Assembly: GCA_036250225.1 (NCBI GenBank) | Contig: JAPZLL010000001.1 | Coordinates: 992,001-1,056,000 of the forward strand | From: Cercophora sp. LCS_1 | Lineage: Eukaryota; Ascomycota; Sordariomycetes; Sordariales; Lasiosphaeriaceae | Direction of reading: 5' to 3' | Length of the DNA stretch: 64,000 nt | Shown here: in pieces, positions 10,291 through 21,455 of the stretch | Numbering within the stretch: position 1 is the first letter of the stretch | Layout of the letters: each line of letters begins with the position of its first letter | The notes under the pieces: generated by a model | The model's database searches: none | What the model saw: only the letters and a program-made list of their open reading frames with translations | Told to the model about the DNA's origin: nothing | Made by a program: the position numbers and the translations under genes

Positions 10291-13200
10291 ATGACGCGCC
10301 CACGAGTCCCCGACGACAAGCGCCAGCGCACTGCTCAGGCCTGCGATTCTTGCAAGCGCCGGAAGCAAAAGGTCAGCTCCATTTTGTTGTCACCTCTCCT
10401 CCGTCTCTGTTCCTTTCTCTTTCTCCACAGCGGCCGCTCTTGTCATTGCTTTGCGTGGATCCCGTCGCCGACCAACTTCCTGATGTTGGATACCCGTGCC
10501 CCCATCAATGTCTCGGCCGCCACCTTACCCCACGGATGATCGATTTTCGTCCTCTCCGGGGGTGTTGGTGCTGCACCCCGCGCCTCACGCAGAGGAACGA
10601 GTCGCCGCGCCCGCTTGTTACGAAGCACAAGGTTTTAGGAGAGTCAAAACGCCTTGCAAGTGTCACAAGTGTGTTAACCTCGGCCTGTGAGAGCATGTTG
10701 CCGATCAACCACGCCATGTTCCGATACTTAGCTTGGTTCTGCTATTTTCGCGCTCTATTTAGTGCAATATGTCTTCCGATCGGCTGTGGATATGGGAATG
10801 GTTCGGCCCGTCAATCTATCTACCGCCATCTCGGTGTTCTCCAGTGCCTCGCAATACATCTGTTTTCCCTTCCATCACACAGCTGCCTGATATCACTTGA
10901 TTCTGCGTGGGTGCTGATGATTTCCAGTGCAATGGCGTCAACCCCTGCCAAACATGCATCAGGAGGAAACTGACATGCTCGTACACGCCAAACAACTCTT
11001 CTGACCATGGAGTGGGCGAATCCGCCGGCTCGCCGACCAAGCGTCGGCATATCGACACTTCTCCACAGTCCATCCCCGCTGCTCTGGAAGGGCCTGTGAC
11101 TTCGCCCTCACAGCGTCCCGTCCATGAGACCAAGCCTATTCTGTGGGATGAGGTTCCCATCGGCCAGTCGAGAAAAGGGGCCTCCTCCGTGTCAACATCG
11201 ACGGGGCACCCGCCGACCTCGTCGGGGAATGACCACATTCGGAAGGGCTCGATGAGCGACCGCGGCATCCAGGTCGATCGCAGTCACACGAACGGGCCAG
11301 CTGAAGAAACCACGATTTACACAGAAACCAGGATGTTACAAGACCAGACCGGCCGACTCCGTAAGTCTCCCCTTCGCCATCACGCCTTGGTATGAGGCCA
11401 CCCCACCTAATGCCGAGCTTAGTTTATATCGGGGATGCTTCCACCCTCTCCATCCTCCAGCTGATCCGAATTATTGTCGAGAACACTGCTGGAACGGACA
11501 TGGGCTCACCATTTATCAACGACCCCAAACGGCATCGCATTATGGAAAACATCATAGAATTTCCGGAAAACACCAAGATCCCCAGTTTTCTCCCAGAAAA
11601 GCAGACAGCAGATGTCCTTATCGAATCCTTTTTCGTCAACGTGAGTAGCCACTCTCGAGCTGTTAGTCCAGCCCAACAATGCTGATTTGCAACAGACTTG
11701 CGGGATCATCGAAGTCTTTGACAGGAAGGCTTTTCTTGACACTGTGGAAGCATGCTACCGGGATCCACTCTCGGCCAGCCCCTATTTCTTATGCCATTTG
11801 TTCCTTGTCCTGTCACTTGGACTTCTCCTCGCAGCGCCTGCACCGGGCAGTCGCGAGGAGGTCATCATCCAAAAGCTTCTGTCCGCTAAAACGGACAGGG
11901 CGGAGTTGTTCTTCCGCAGTGCAAGGTCCATGTGTGATGCAGATTGCGGCTTTGAGGACGCGGATTTCTGGTCGGTCCAGGCGTTGGCATTGATGACTGT
12001 CTACATGCTTGCCGTGTCAAAGAGAAACCGGGCCTACGCATATCTAGGTAACGTGGCCAGCCCCTTGTTGCTCACCACGCTGACAACCTCGTGCTAGGCA
12101 TGGCTGTTCGATCCGCCTATGCATTGGGTCTACACAGAGAAGAGACCATGAACGACTTCATCTTTACCCCGGTACAAATGACAATCCGGCGGAACCTGTG
12201 GAAAACCCTGTTTATCCTGGATCGGTTCCTGGCAGCATCCCTCGGACGACCAACCGCTATCTCGGAAGACGACTGCTCTTGCAAGATTATGCCAGATGAT
12301 GATGTTGCTAGCCCAGCTGCCCCGAGCGAACCAGGCCTAGGATACATGCATGCGAAAGCTCTCAACTCGTGTGTGCGCTCTTGCCACGTCATTGGCATCA
12401 CGTTGAAGGTCTTCTCAACTCGTAAGATCTCGACGTCGAATGTGCAGCAAATCGTGGATTTGTCAAATGAAGGCGGCCAGGGCCCACATATGACACTTCA
12501 ACGGCGACAGTCAAAAGAAGGCCCGACACTACCCGCAGCGGGCATTGCAAGTTTGCATATGGACCTCCTGTCCCTTCACTCTCTCATCCTTCTTACGAGG
12601 CAAATCTTTGTAATGCATAACTGGAAGCTTGAGGAACAACGCTCCGGGCTCACAAAACCATTCCCACTTTACGAGTCGCCGATGGCCAAGTACTCGGAAG
12701 CCTGCGTCATTGCTTCCTACCACACCATACGCCTCCTTCAAAGAGCGAGGGAAGCTGGGTACCTTCCGCGGCGAAATCCGTTCATCATGTGAGAGCCGTC
12801 CCCTCACCGTTCGTTGCGTCTGCTGACTTTCGACAGCTATTTCCTCTTCGCAGCCAGCCTGGTGGTCTTCATGAACCAGTTTGCCTCGCTGTATCGCACC
12901 GACGCATACGCTCAAACCGTTATCGATGGTATCGCCATCATGAAGTTTTGCGCCGAAACAGACCCGCAAGCCAGTCGGGTTCTCGAGATCATGGAAAAGT
13001 TTGCCAAGGTCGTGGCGAAATGGACCAAAGACCATACCTACGACGCTCCGGATCTCTCCGGTGATCTCAGCGGCCTCTACAGCCAAATGACGAGCCCCCA
13101 CTTGGCACACGAAGTCAACGGCTCAGCGGGCGGCATATCAAATCCAGGAGATGTCGAGCCACCTCAAATGATGGGCATCGCGCACACGTCGCTCCCTGGG

Positions 13201-13617
13201 CCGGCCGTCCCTTTGCCGTCGCTGGCTGAACTGCTTGTCCAACACCCTCCGGGCTCCAATTTCGACACTAGGATGAATGGCATCACCCCAACACCCCCAG
13301 TAGCTCCACCGCCTCAGGCTCCTGTCGAGCCCCGGCCCAACGCCTCCTGCCAATCCCTAGTTGATGCTGGAGATCCCATGAATGAGGACATTGAGTTCGA
13401 CTTTGACGGGCTCTGGAACAACTGGATCAACCACGTCGTACCCGTGACTGGGATGCCGGGAGTCGCCCCTCTTCCGCCCCAGTTCTCCCCGACTGCTGCC
13501 GCTGCCGCGCCAGCCGATACATACGCAGGTTTTACCATGCCTCCCGAGTCCAGGATATCTCCAGCAGCTGTGATCAGCGGGACCATCCCATTATATCACT
13601 CGACAAACTTCGGATGA
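10291..13617 (+). CDS. Zn(II)2Cys6 fungal transcription factor
   Basis: Six exons (10291-10371, 10928-11360, 11423-11640, 11696-12047, 12098-12788, 12837-13617) give 851 residues. The binuclear zinc cluster at residues 18-44 has all six cysteines (C18, C21, C28, C34, C37, C44; spacing 2-6-5-2-6), but its third cysteine onward is encoded after a 556 base first intron. A Ser/Pro-rich linker follows. The fungal-specific regulatory domain starts near LLYIGDASTLSILQLI and includes SAYALGLHREE and LFILDRFLAASLGRPTAI. The C-terminal ~180 residues are Pro- and acid-rich, as in activation regions. The product should be a nuclear DNA-binding activator or repressor. The gene converges on the intradiol dioxygenase gene, a possible target. 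All later introns are 48-62 bases with good GT-AG ends. Confidence 0.9.
10372..10927 (+). other. Long first intron splitting the zinc cluster
   Basis: The intron begins GTCAGC right after the codons for KRRKQK and ends TTTCCAG right before the third cysteine codon. Splicing here restores a perfect six-cysteine cluster. At 556 bases it is about ten times longer than the gene's other introns. If it is retained, the frame runs to a stop at 10537-10539. That gives an 82-residue product with only the first two zinc-binding cysteines. Confidence 0.75.
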
Positions 13618-14317
13618 TTTAGCCATGTCCCAGGTCGACTGGGCGCCTTTGGCACAACGCATTGCGGATAGCACGCAAAGCCGGACTAGCATATCTTCGT
13701 GGTGGACGGGTGGAAACGCAGATCCAATATATGTTTGATATATCGATGACCAGTATCAAAACTTTGATCACTCCCACTCTCCGGTACACACGGTGATGAT
13801 GAGACCGCGACATATTTAGATGAGGCTCGCCGCGCAAGCAACGTGTCGGGAGCGGTTTCGCTTTCTTGGGTTTAGAGGCTGAGCGACGTCAACATGCCCC
13901 GTAGCCAGCCAGCAGCACCATGGTCCGCGGCCTCAAGACGGTTGGGAAGGCGCCCGGATGGGATCTTCTGCATTCCATCATCACGCGCTTGGACGTCGGG
14001 ACTTCGAATGGGGTTGGAATCACCAATGGATAAGCTCAACAGACAAAAACGGGACAAGATATCAAGAGAAAGAATTCACTGTCGAATCTTTTGACGCCGA
14101 TACAACGCCGACTCGTCTAGTGCCAAAACCGAGAAGCGGCCTATTTGAACCGAAGCATCTGTCTACTATAGCCTCGAATGCAGCCACAGATTACCAAAAT
14201 TACTTCGGAATGTGGTAAGCGACAATCCTGGCTAGTGTAACCCTCTATAGACGCCAAACGCCTTACCCTTACCCAGGTCTATTCGACCAACGCCTTGATC
14301 AAGAACAACGAATGAGC
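13618..14317. other. Intergenic between convergent genes
   Basis: This interval holds the 3' flanks of the regulator and dioxygenase genes. No supported coding frame or repeat was seen. Confidence 0.55.
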
Positions 14318-15306
14318 TCAAGCCACCGGATCCAAGACGAAATCGTACTCCAGCGCCCACCTCCCTTTCGGGTCTCCTTCGCGTGGCTGGAATGTTACAA
14401 TGAGATCGTCCTTCACAGCGAATACTGAATCCTTGGCAATGTACTCATCGCGGTCATCGAAGATTTGAGTCGTCAGTGGTCGATGCGCGGGGCCAGACAC
14501 AATGAAGTGAATGTGTCCTGGTCGATACGGGTGGCGATCCAGCATCTTCAGAAACTGACCTGCCGGCCCATCGTCAGGGATGGGATATGGTGCGGGGCGG
14601 AGGCAGTAGAAGGCATAGCGGCCGTCTTCATCAGTCGCAAACCTCCCCCGCAGGTTCATGTCTGGCTGCTCGGGATCCTGCTGCTCGTAGAGCCCGTTGG
14701 GAGCGGTATGCCAGACGTCAACAATAGCGTTGCAAATTGGGGTGGAGTCAGACGACAGGACGCGACCGCTGATGTAAGCTGAGTTTTCGACTGCTTGTTT
14801 GTACCACGACACCGCAGGGTTGAGGTCCTGGACAATCGACGAGTCGTTGGGGAGGAGTGGTGCATCCTCCCGGTAGAAGGGACCAAGGATTGCAGACGGA
14901 GTCGCGGCACCAGAGGAGAGAAGATTCGCGGTGATCTCATCGACAAGGGTTTCCAAGCCGAGAATATCGCAGAGGAGTTGGGTCTCATTGCGACGGTCAT
15001 CCGACATGCGACCGCATGCATTGATCTTGGGACGTCAGCTAGGTCACGGGAAGCAGAGGATGTGCTCACAAGCTCGATGCCTGTTGTCCACTCGTCGACT
15101 GTGAGGTTGACCTCACGCGCAAAGTCGTGGAGATGTCTAACGAGACTGGGCATAATTTGGGCAAGGCGTGGATTGGCGTTTGGACCGGTCGCGGCGATGA
15201 CCTTGTCAGTCAAGGTGAGGTCATCATGCCTGTCTGAGCCGTGAAGCGAGCTGACATCAACGGCAGAGTCGGACGACTTCATTCTTGGTGGTTGTGCTTG
15301 GCCCAT
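14318..15306 (-). CDS. Intradiol ring-cleavage dioxygenase (catechol/hydroxyquinol 1,2-dioxygenase type)
   Basis: Two exons (15070-15306 and 14318-15025) joined over a 44 base intron encode 314 residues. The N-terminal helical dimerisation domain includes MSDDRRNETQLLCDILGLE, typical of catechol and hydroxyquinol 1,2-dioxygenases. The catalytic domain has the non-haem Fe(III) ligands Tyr192 (APNGLYEQQ), Tyr226 (RPAPYPIPDDGP), His250 and His252 (YRPGHIHF). Enzymes of this family open catechol or hydroxyquinol between the two hydroxyls, feeding the beta-ketoadipate route. There is no signal peptide, so it is probably cytosolic, unlike the secreted fungal intradiol enzymes. Whether catechol or hydroxyquinol is preferred cannot be told by eye. 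The convergent neighbour is a Zn2Cys6 regulator. The intron is short but the acceptor chosen restores the conserved segment exactly. Confidence 0.9.
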
Positions 15307-16683
15307 TTTGGTATTTGGTTGCAACGGTGGTGCGTGATACAACAGTAGTATGACGAGACAAGACGAAGCCTAATGGTTGAGGTACCCCAAAGCTCGACGG
15401 CAGGTTAGGAAGTGTCAAGACGCAAAGAGGGTGTGAGCAAAGGGGGAAGGACAGGGCTATTTATCAGATTCTCGAGTCGGTGGGCGATCCTCGGAGCTTC
15501 ATCGCGCTTGCCAACTCAACGGAACGGCGGTCGAGTCACACAGCCATCGACGCACAAACACGGATCACGACAGGAACCACACAGGAAACAGCCTGTTCGC
15601 ACGCCCCGGTTGATGCGATAAGGTGGCGCCTGCCAGAACAAGCGCAGCTGAGCAGGTGGATTGGGCAAAAGGCGCGATCCAGCAGAGGCGTTTCTCGGCG
15701 GACGATTCCGCGCTGACTCGACCGACTTGGCAGAGATGGCATCCCGGACGCAGATACGAAAACACAGCCATAGCGCCGGCCCCCCGGCCAAAGCCACGAC
15801 GCTGCAATCGTCCGCCCGGCCGTGGACCCGGTGTAAGGTCGGCAGCGCAGTCGTCCAATTGGGTTCAGGTGAGCGGAGTGGTGGGAACGCGCTGATGCCA
15901 CCGCCGTCCTATGCCCGGCCGACGAACGCGCAAGGTGAGAGCGAGCGACCTTGGTCAGCTTGGGACTGACTCTGGCTCCGGCACTGTCTGCGTGCGTGCA
16001 TGCGAGCGTACATGCGTGCGTTTGCGTCTGCCGACTTGACAAGCGCTGATTGATGCGAGAGCAGTCAAGGGGCTTGCAGCACCGAGCAGAAAGAAGCAAC
16101 GAAAAAAGAAAAAAAGTGGAACGGTACGATAGGGCCCGGTTTTTGCGACGGCCGTTAGCAGCGGCGCTCCTTCTCCTTTTTTGGGGGCGAACCGGATCCC
16201 GGATGCCGGGCCCGGCGCTGAGGTCCACGCTACGCCATGGGCCCAGCGCGTTGCACAAAAGCATGGCCTGTCGGTTGGCCCTCGTGGGTGGGCCGGAGGG
16301 ACCGGTAGCGACGTATGCGGTTAGGTTGTGCCAGACGTCAGGCACGCCTGCCCAGACTTGCAGACCGCTTCATACCGCTTGGGGGCCATGATTGGTGCGA
16401 TGAGAGCATCTCGAAGCCAGGAGAAGAAAACTGGGACTGAATAATGCGTGCAGAGGAGAGATATTCGGCCGATGCCGGGAAGTCTATTTCTGTTGGGACA
16501 GACGGCAGCCCCGTCAGTCACAGATCCGGAGAAATGGAAAGGGAGGCGAAGAAAAAAAAAAAAGAGGAAAACATAAGCAACATTATCGGAAATGGGATAA
16601 AACCGATGGCTATCTTTTTTTTTTTTTGGGGGGGGGGGGGGGGAAACCGGGTTTCGTTTAACTCTTGTTGGTGGGGGTGTGTG

Positions 16684-16693
16684 NNNNNNNNNN
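16684..16693. other. Assembly gap (10 N) flanked by a near-duplicate
   Basis: Ten N bases lie between a G/C homopolymer-rich pair of contig ends. The 40 bases before the gap (16644-16683) match the 40 bases at 16719-16758 at 33 of 40 positions. That pattern fits two error-prone ends of the same sequence that failed to merge. Confidence 0.7.
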
Positions 16694-16741
16694 GGGGGCG
16701 CCGCCCCCCCCCCCCCCCAAAGCTGCTTTCGTTTCACTCTT

Positions 16742-16805
16742 CTTGGTGCGAGTGTGTGTGAGTGTGTGAGTGTGTGTGTCTGTGTGTCTGTGCGTGTGTG
16801 TGTGT
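16742..16805 (+). repeat. TG-rich microsatellite
   Basis: An imperfect run of TG and TGAG/TGTC units follows the gap. It is simple-sequence DNA without coding support. Confidence 0.8.
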
Positions 16806-17945
16806 AGTTGAAAAGGGCGAATCGAAAGGTCGATCGACCCCCCCTGAAGGCGGGCATAAGCCAAAAGGCGGGGCGAAGACACAGACACAGATGGACACAG
16901 ACGCTACAGAAGAGCGATGAATGCGGTGTGTGCCTACTCTACGATGCTCTTGGAAATTTGTGGCATTGGATGGGTGGCTACGCAGGACAGAAGATAAAAA
17001 GCAAAGAACGGGCACTCACTGCACAGGCGCCTTCTCGCTGGTTACTAGTAACCTACTCCGCGCAATGAAGGACAGCGAGCAGCACAAAGCTTGGTATCCC
17101 CAACCCGGTAATCCTTTGCGCAGCTTTACCTAGTTTCTATTCTTGTGTTTTCCAGTAAAAAATAAGACCGGGATTGAAACTAGATGACTGGTTTGTGTTG
17201 GCTGCGTTACTCATGACGGAGACTAGATTGGGTTTAGTATGGCTTGGAAGATGCGATCTGGTGAATAATTTACGGTGTTCGTCGTTGAGTTTTTGGGGGC
17301 AGGTCACAGGGCTGGCTAGTACCTACCGAGGGTCAGTCAGTCAGTCAGTCATTCAGGTAGGGCTTGTTACAATACTCATCTCATTGAGCGGATTCATCTT
17401 TTTTTTTCCCCCATCAGTTTGAGTTCAATTTGTGCAAAATCACGATTTTTATTTCTCTCTTTCTAGGATTGTCGTGCAAGCTGAAAGCTACGAGTTGAAA
17501 AGGTGGTGTGTAACTTCGACAATCCCAGTTTGCCACGATAGGACGTACAATTCCTGTCCATCCAGTCGGCAGTTGGCTCGACGTGCTGTATGCCGGTCGA
17601 TGCAGACGTGAAGTCTGGGCTCGTTGGGTGGGAAGTTTTGGCACCATGTATATATATGCACCTCTTGACAGGGGGTTGATAAGGCACCATCATGTGAGCG
17701 CGAGTGTCCAAGTCCAGTCCAAGGGGTGGGTGGGTTGGTGGCTTGAGCCTTTCTTCTTCTCCGGTGTTGCTTTTTGCCAAGAATATGCATGGCTCGGGAA
17801 AATGGCGTGATTGTCGGTTTTCTGGAAGATTTCTTGGCTCCGTTAGTTCGATTTGTTGGCGGCGGTATCGGACACGGATTCTAAGTTCTGTTTTTCGATT
17901 CTCAATGATGGGCGGTCAGAGAGGCAGGACAGGGGGACACTGCTA

Positions 17946-17972
17946 GGATGGATGGATGGATGGATGGATGGA
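17946..17972 (+). repeat. (GGAT)n microsatellite
   Basis: About six tandem GGAT units are followed by diverged GGAC/GGCT copies. It lies in the gene-free interval downstream of the OPT gene. Confidence 0.85.
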
Positions 17973-18279
17973 CGGCTGGACGGTGTGAGATTTGATGAGG
18001 GAGTATGGCACCGGGTGATGGGCCCGTCAACACAGAGGGATTGTTGCAAAGGGCGTATATACGCACAAACAGACCGTATACACACATGGCAATTTGACCA
18101 TCTCTCTTCTTTTTGTGTTTCATCGATCGCGTCATCATGATGAAATTCCCATTGTGCCACGACTTTGGTTTCTTCCCCAGCCCTCGATATTGTGATACCG
18201 TACTCCGACTCAAAGCAAACCCCAACGCCGAAATTTCCCTGTCAAGACCGAAACCATGCATGCTATCAGCCAGCCAGCC

Positions 18280-20920
18280 CTACCAGCTGGGCGGCCCAAA
18301 TGTTCCACCCTCCTGCAACATCTGCTGGACGGCAGTCCCTTTGTAGTCCATGGTGCTCATGACCACGTCGTTCCCCCACCACGACGGCGGGTTGATGTTA
18401 TTCAGCGTAAAGGCGAAAAAGATGACGAGCGTGCTCAGTGCCAGTCCCAGATCCAGCCCCGAGCTCGTCAAAAAGTTGAGCCGACTCCACCAGGCAAAGT
18501 GCCTGTGCCGTATTCGGTACTGGAACACGTACCCGACAATGCCCCACGAGAGATAGTTGAGTGGCGTCGCCGGCGGGATGGATCCAGCGCCGCCAAAGAT
18601 AAGCGGCGCCATAAGGAAGCGCGCCGGCGATCTGGGGTAGCGCTTTGCATACCAGTAAATGACAAGTGGTGTAACAGCGCCAAGAATGAAAAAGATGAAG
18701 AGCCCCGAGTAGATTTGGCCTGGGGAAAACATGCGGGCCGGCCCGATAAGGCCCCAGATGACTGACGCTGTGGAGGCGGGGTCAGCCCTGAATGATCACA
18801 TGTCACAACGAAAAGGGGTAGCATACCAGAGAAGAACACACGCCCACCGGGGCAGGTAAAGTGCTCGGGCTGCGTGGGAGTGCACACGCCCGGGATATTC
18901 TTGAGGGCATAGTTGAGCGTGATGATCTGGATGAAGCACGAGAAGGTGGTGGCCACAACCTGGGCCATGAACATGGTGCGTGGGGGAATCTTCATGTAGT
19001 GGCCGAACTTGAGGTCCGACACAAACGTCAGGGCCTGCGACATGGTTATGTATCCAAACGTCTTGAATCTGCAGGGTTCATGTCAGCACTAAATGCCCAT
19101 GTTGTGATGGTGGTGGTGGTGCGTTGGGGTCCAAGACGCACATCATCAGGGCCAGCGGCCTGCCCGGCTGGATGTAGCCAAATATAAACTCGGTTAGCAC
19201 GTTGAGCCCAATTTGCGTGTTGGTGACGGCCTGGATGATGCCGATGGGCAGCGCAAACCCAAACGAGATGAGGACGGCGAGAAGGAATCCCCACCACGTG
19301 AGGTTCGTCGGCCACCCGAGGATGGTGATGAAGCCGAGAGCAAGCATGACGCCAAAGAGCGACATGTACCACCACGTCGGCGCCTCTTTGTACCGCCGCA
19401 TCAGCTTCATGTGGATGTCGGCCTTTTCGTTCACGCTGCTCTTGTACTGCCGCACAATCATCTTGCCGTGGTGCAGGTACGTGTACACGACCAGCGCCGT
19501 AATGGCCGCAAACGACAACCCGTAGGATATCGCAAACGTCGTACTAAGCAAATACAACCCGTCAGTAACCAAACCACCGTAGTACCCGAGCCGCGCTACA
19601 CAACATACCTGAGAAATAAGGGCGAGTACTTTGCATACGCCTCCTCATCCAGCGTAAACTCAGGGGTAAGCACCCGCGAGACATTGTAATGCCTGCCCGT
19701 ATTATCATACGTACTCGAATCGCTCATGGGCAAAAACTGCGAATACCACGCCCCGGTATAATGCAGAATCGAGGCGAGGAAGATAAAAAACACCACGACT
19801 CCAATCATGGTATTCGCAATGGCATGCCTACCAGCCCAGTTAGCAAACCACACCCCTCCACAAGCAATCCCAAGGTCACCAACCAAGGCGGCACCAAAGG
19901 CGACCCAATATACCCCGAAATCTGCGTCCAGTCAAACGTAACCGGAATCAACGACAGCCCCGTCGAGAAGCCAAACAACTGGTTCACCACAGGGCTATTG
20001 GGCGCCAGCCACGTCATAAACGCAAACGAGCTCAAAAACTGGGCCAAAAACCCGGGAACAAAATAATACACAAACGCGCCACCCGTCACGACGGCAAACC
20101 ACCGATACCTCGGCATGTTTCCCCCAATCCCGATGCCCGGTTCCCTCTTCTCCCCTTCCTCATACATGGCATTCATGAGCGTAACAGACACCAAATTGCC
20201 CGGCCAAATCATGGCGGCCGGGTACACGAGAAACCGCCGCATCATACCCGCGATGCCGTACCCCAGACTTTGCGTGGAGATCGTCAGGAGCAGCTGAAAC
20301 AAGATGCCAAAATCCTGTTTGTAAAACACGACCTGCGCGAGGATGATATCCGTCGCGTACGCGACCGAGAACGAAACGCTCGCCATGACGACGATGATGG
20401 CGTGCTCTTTGATGTTGAACGGGCCCGGGTTCAGGCTCCACGTGATGCCAAACGTGGTGAATTGGCGGTCGGGCATGACGCGCGCCCAGCCGTGGCCGAT
20501 GGGCCAGGCGATGACCTGGGCGATGAGCGCGCCGAGGGAGATGGAGGGCGACCGGAGCGAGAAGAGCGTGTTCATCGACGCGCCGAGGAAGATGAGCGAG
20601 AGACCAATGGTCCAGGCGCGTACCGTGTTGCATGGTAGCGAGGGGTCGTCGGTTGGGCGGACGGCCGCGCGGACTTCGGGGTAGGGACTGTCTTCGACTT
20701 CTTCGGGTGCTTCGTCTTTGAGGGGGTCCAAAGGATCCAATGGGATCGAGCGGGTGAGGGAGTGGCGCTCCTCATGGGATGTGGGGAGGTTAGGGTCGAG
20801 GAGGAGGGAGTTTTCAGAGTCTGAGGCGTAGGGGTCCTCTTCATCTTGAGAGGACGTGAAGGTGGGGGATTTGGGGAGGAAGGGCGCGGTGTCGGGGGTT
20901 GAGGTGGATGGATGGGGCAT
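18280..20920 (-). CDS. Oligopeptide transporter, OPT family
   Basis: Five exons (19884-20920, 19609-19827, 19142-19543, 18827-19068, 18280-18767) give 795 residues, the usual size for this family. The N-terminal ~100 residues are hydrophilic and acidic. A dozen or more hydrophobic segments follow. Family motifs include SLGYGIAGMMRRFLVYPAAMIWPGNL, split here as SLGYGIAGMMRRFLVYP and AAMIWPGNL, then FDWTQISGYIGSPLVPPW, GWPTNLTWWG, and PPATPLNYLSWGIVGY near the end. OPT proteins are proton-coupled importers of small peptides and related compounds in the plasma membrane or vacuole; the substrate cannot be read. Introns are 56, 65, 73 and 59 bases. The first uses a GTTGGT donor, chosen because it alone restores PPW-HAIAN. 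The gene is divergent from CEM1 over 535 bases. Confidence 0.92.
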
Positions 20921-21455
20921 TGTGGGAGAGGTTCTGGGCGGTGTGCCCCTGTGGGAGTGGTGGAGGGGAGGCTGTCACCTCATTTGGGGTTGAGTGAGAT
21001 GTAGATGTTGGATATATACGAAGAATTGGTTGTTTTGTATCTTTCTTTCATGTCAGTTTGAATTTCGCCAAGGACAATGAAGCTTGCGGGATTGCCTCAC
21101 CGTTACTGTTTTGGGGTTTGAATAGTGAGTTATATATATGAGATGCAGTTCACTCCTAATTGTATCGAGACGAGATCGATGGTTGATTGTGAGATGAATG
21201 CCCAGCAGTGACAAGACGGGATGGCGGATTCAAGCCAGGTGGCGTCTCGATTGGGACGTGCATCACGAATCCAAGACCCTGGACGTCTGGGCCCACCCCG
21301 CCAGCGCCGGGACGATCCCCTGAAACGCTAGTCTGCGCTAAGCCTGAACCGGCGGGGCAGTCCTTTGCAGCGCTCAACGTCATTTCTTCAGCGCTGTGTC
21401 TTGGCTGATTTTCTTCCATCTCATCAATGCCTCCAACCCCGACATGTCCTGAGCT
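20921..21455. promoter_or_regulatory. Divergent promoter region, OPT / CEM1
   Basis: This 535 base interval holds the upstream regions of both divergent genes. The OPT-proximal half is AT-richer. No specific binding site was identified. Confidence 0.4.

Larger units (their letters stand above)
15307..18279. other. Gene-free interval with low-complexity DNA and an assembly gap
   Basis: Nearly 3 kb separates the dioxygenase start from the OPT stop. It holds homopolymer runs (A 16552-16563, T 16615-16627, G 16628-16643), a TG-rich microsatellite, a GGAT microsatellite and a 10 base N gap. No frame on either strand shows family motifs or a plausible splice series. Confidence 0.6.

Noticed and set aside
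10350..10973. 207-codon open frame across the first intron of the Zn2Cys6 gene
   Set aside because: It is out of frame with the zinc cluster and has no motif; splicing at 10372/10928 restores all six cysteines.
15536..16345. 269-codon - strand frame upstream of the dioxygenase
   Set aside because: Its composition is Arg/Ser/Cys-rich with no domain, typical of a chance frame in GC-rich DNA.
16684..16693. Mobile-element boundary at the N gap
   Set aside because: The near-identical flanks with homopolymers fit an assembly overlap better; no terminal repeats or transposase were seen.
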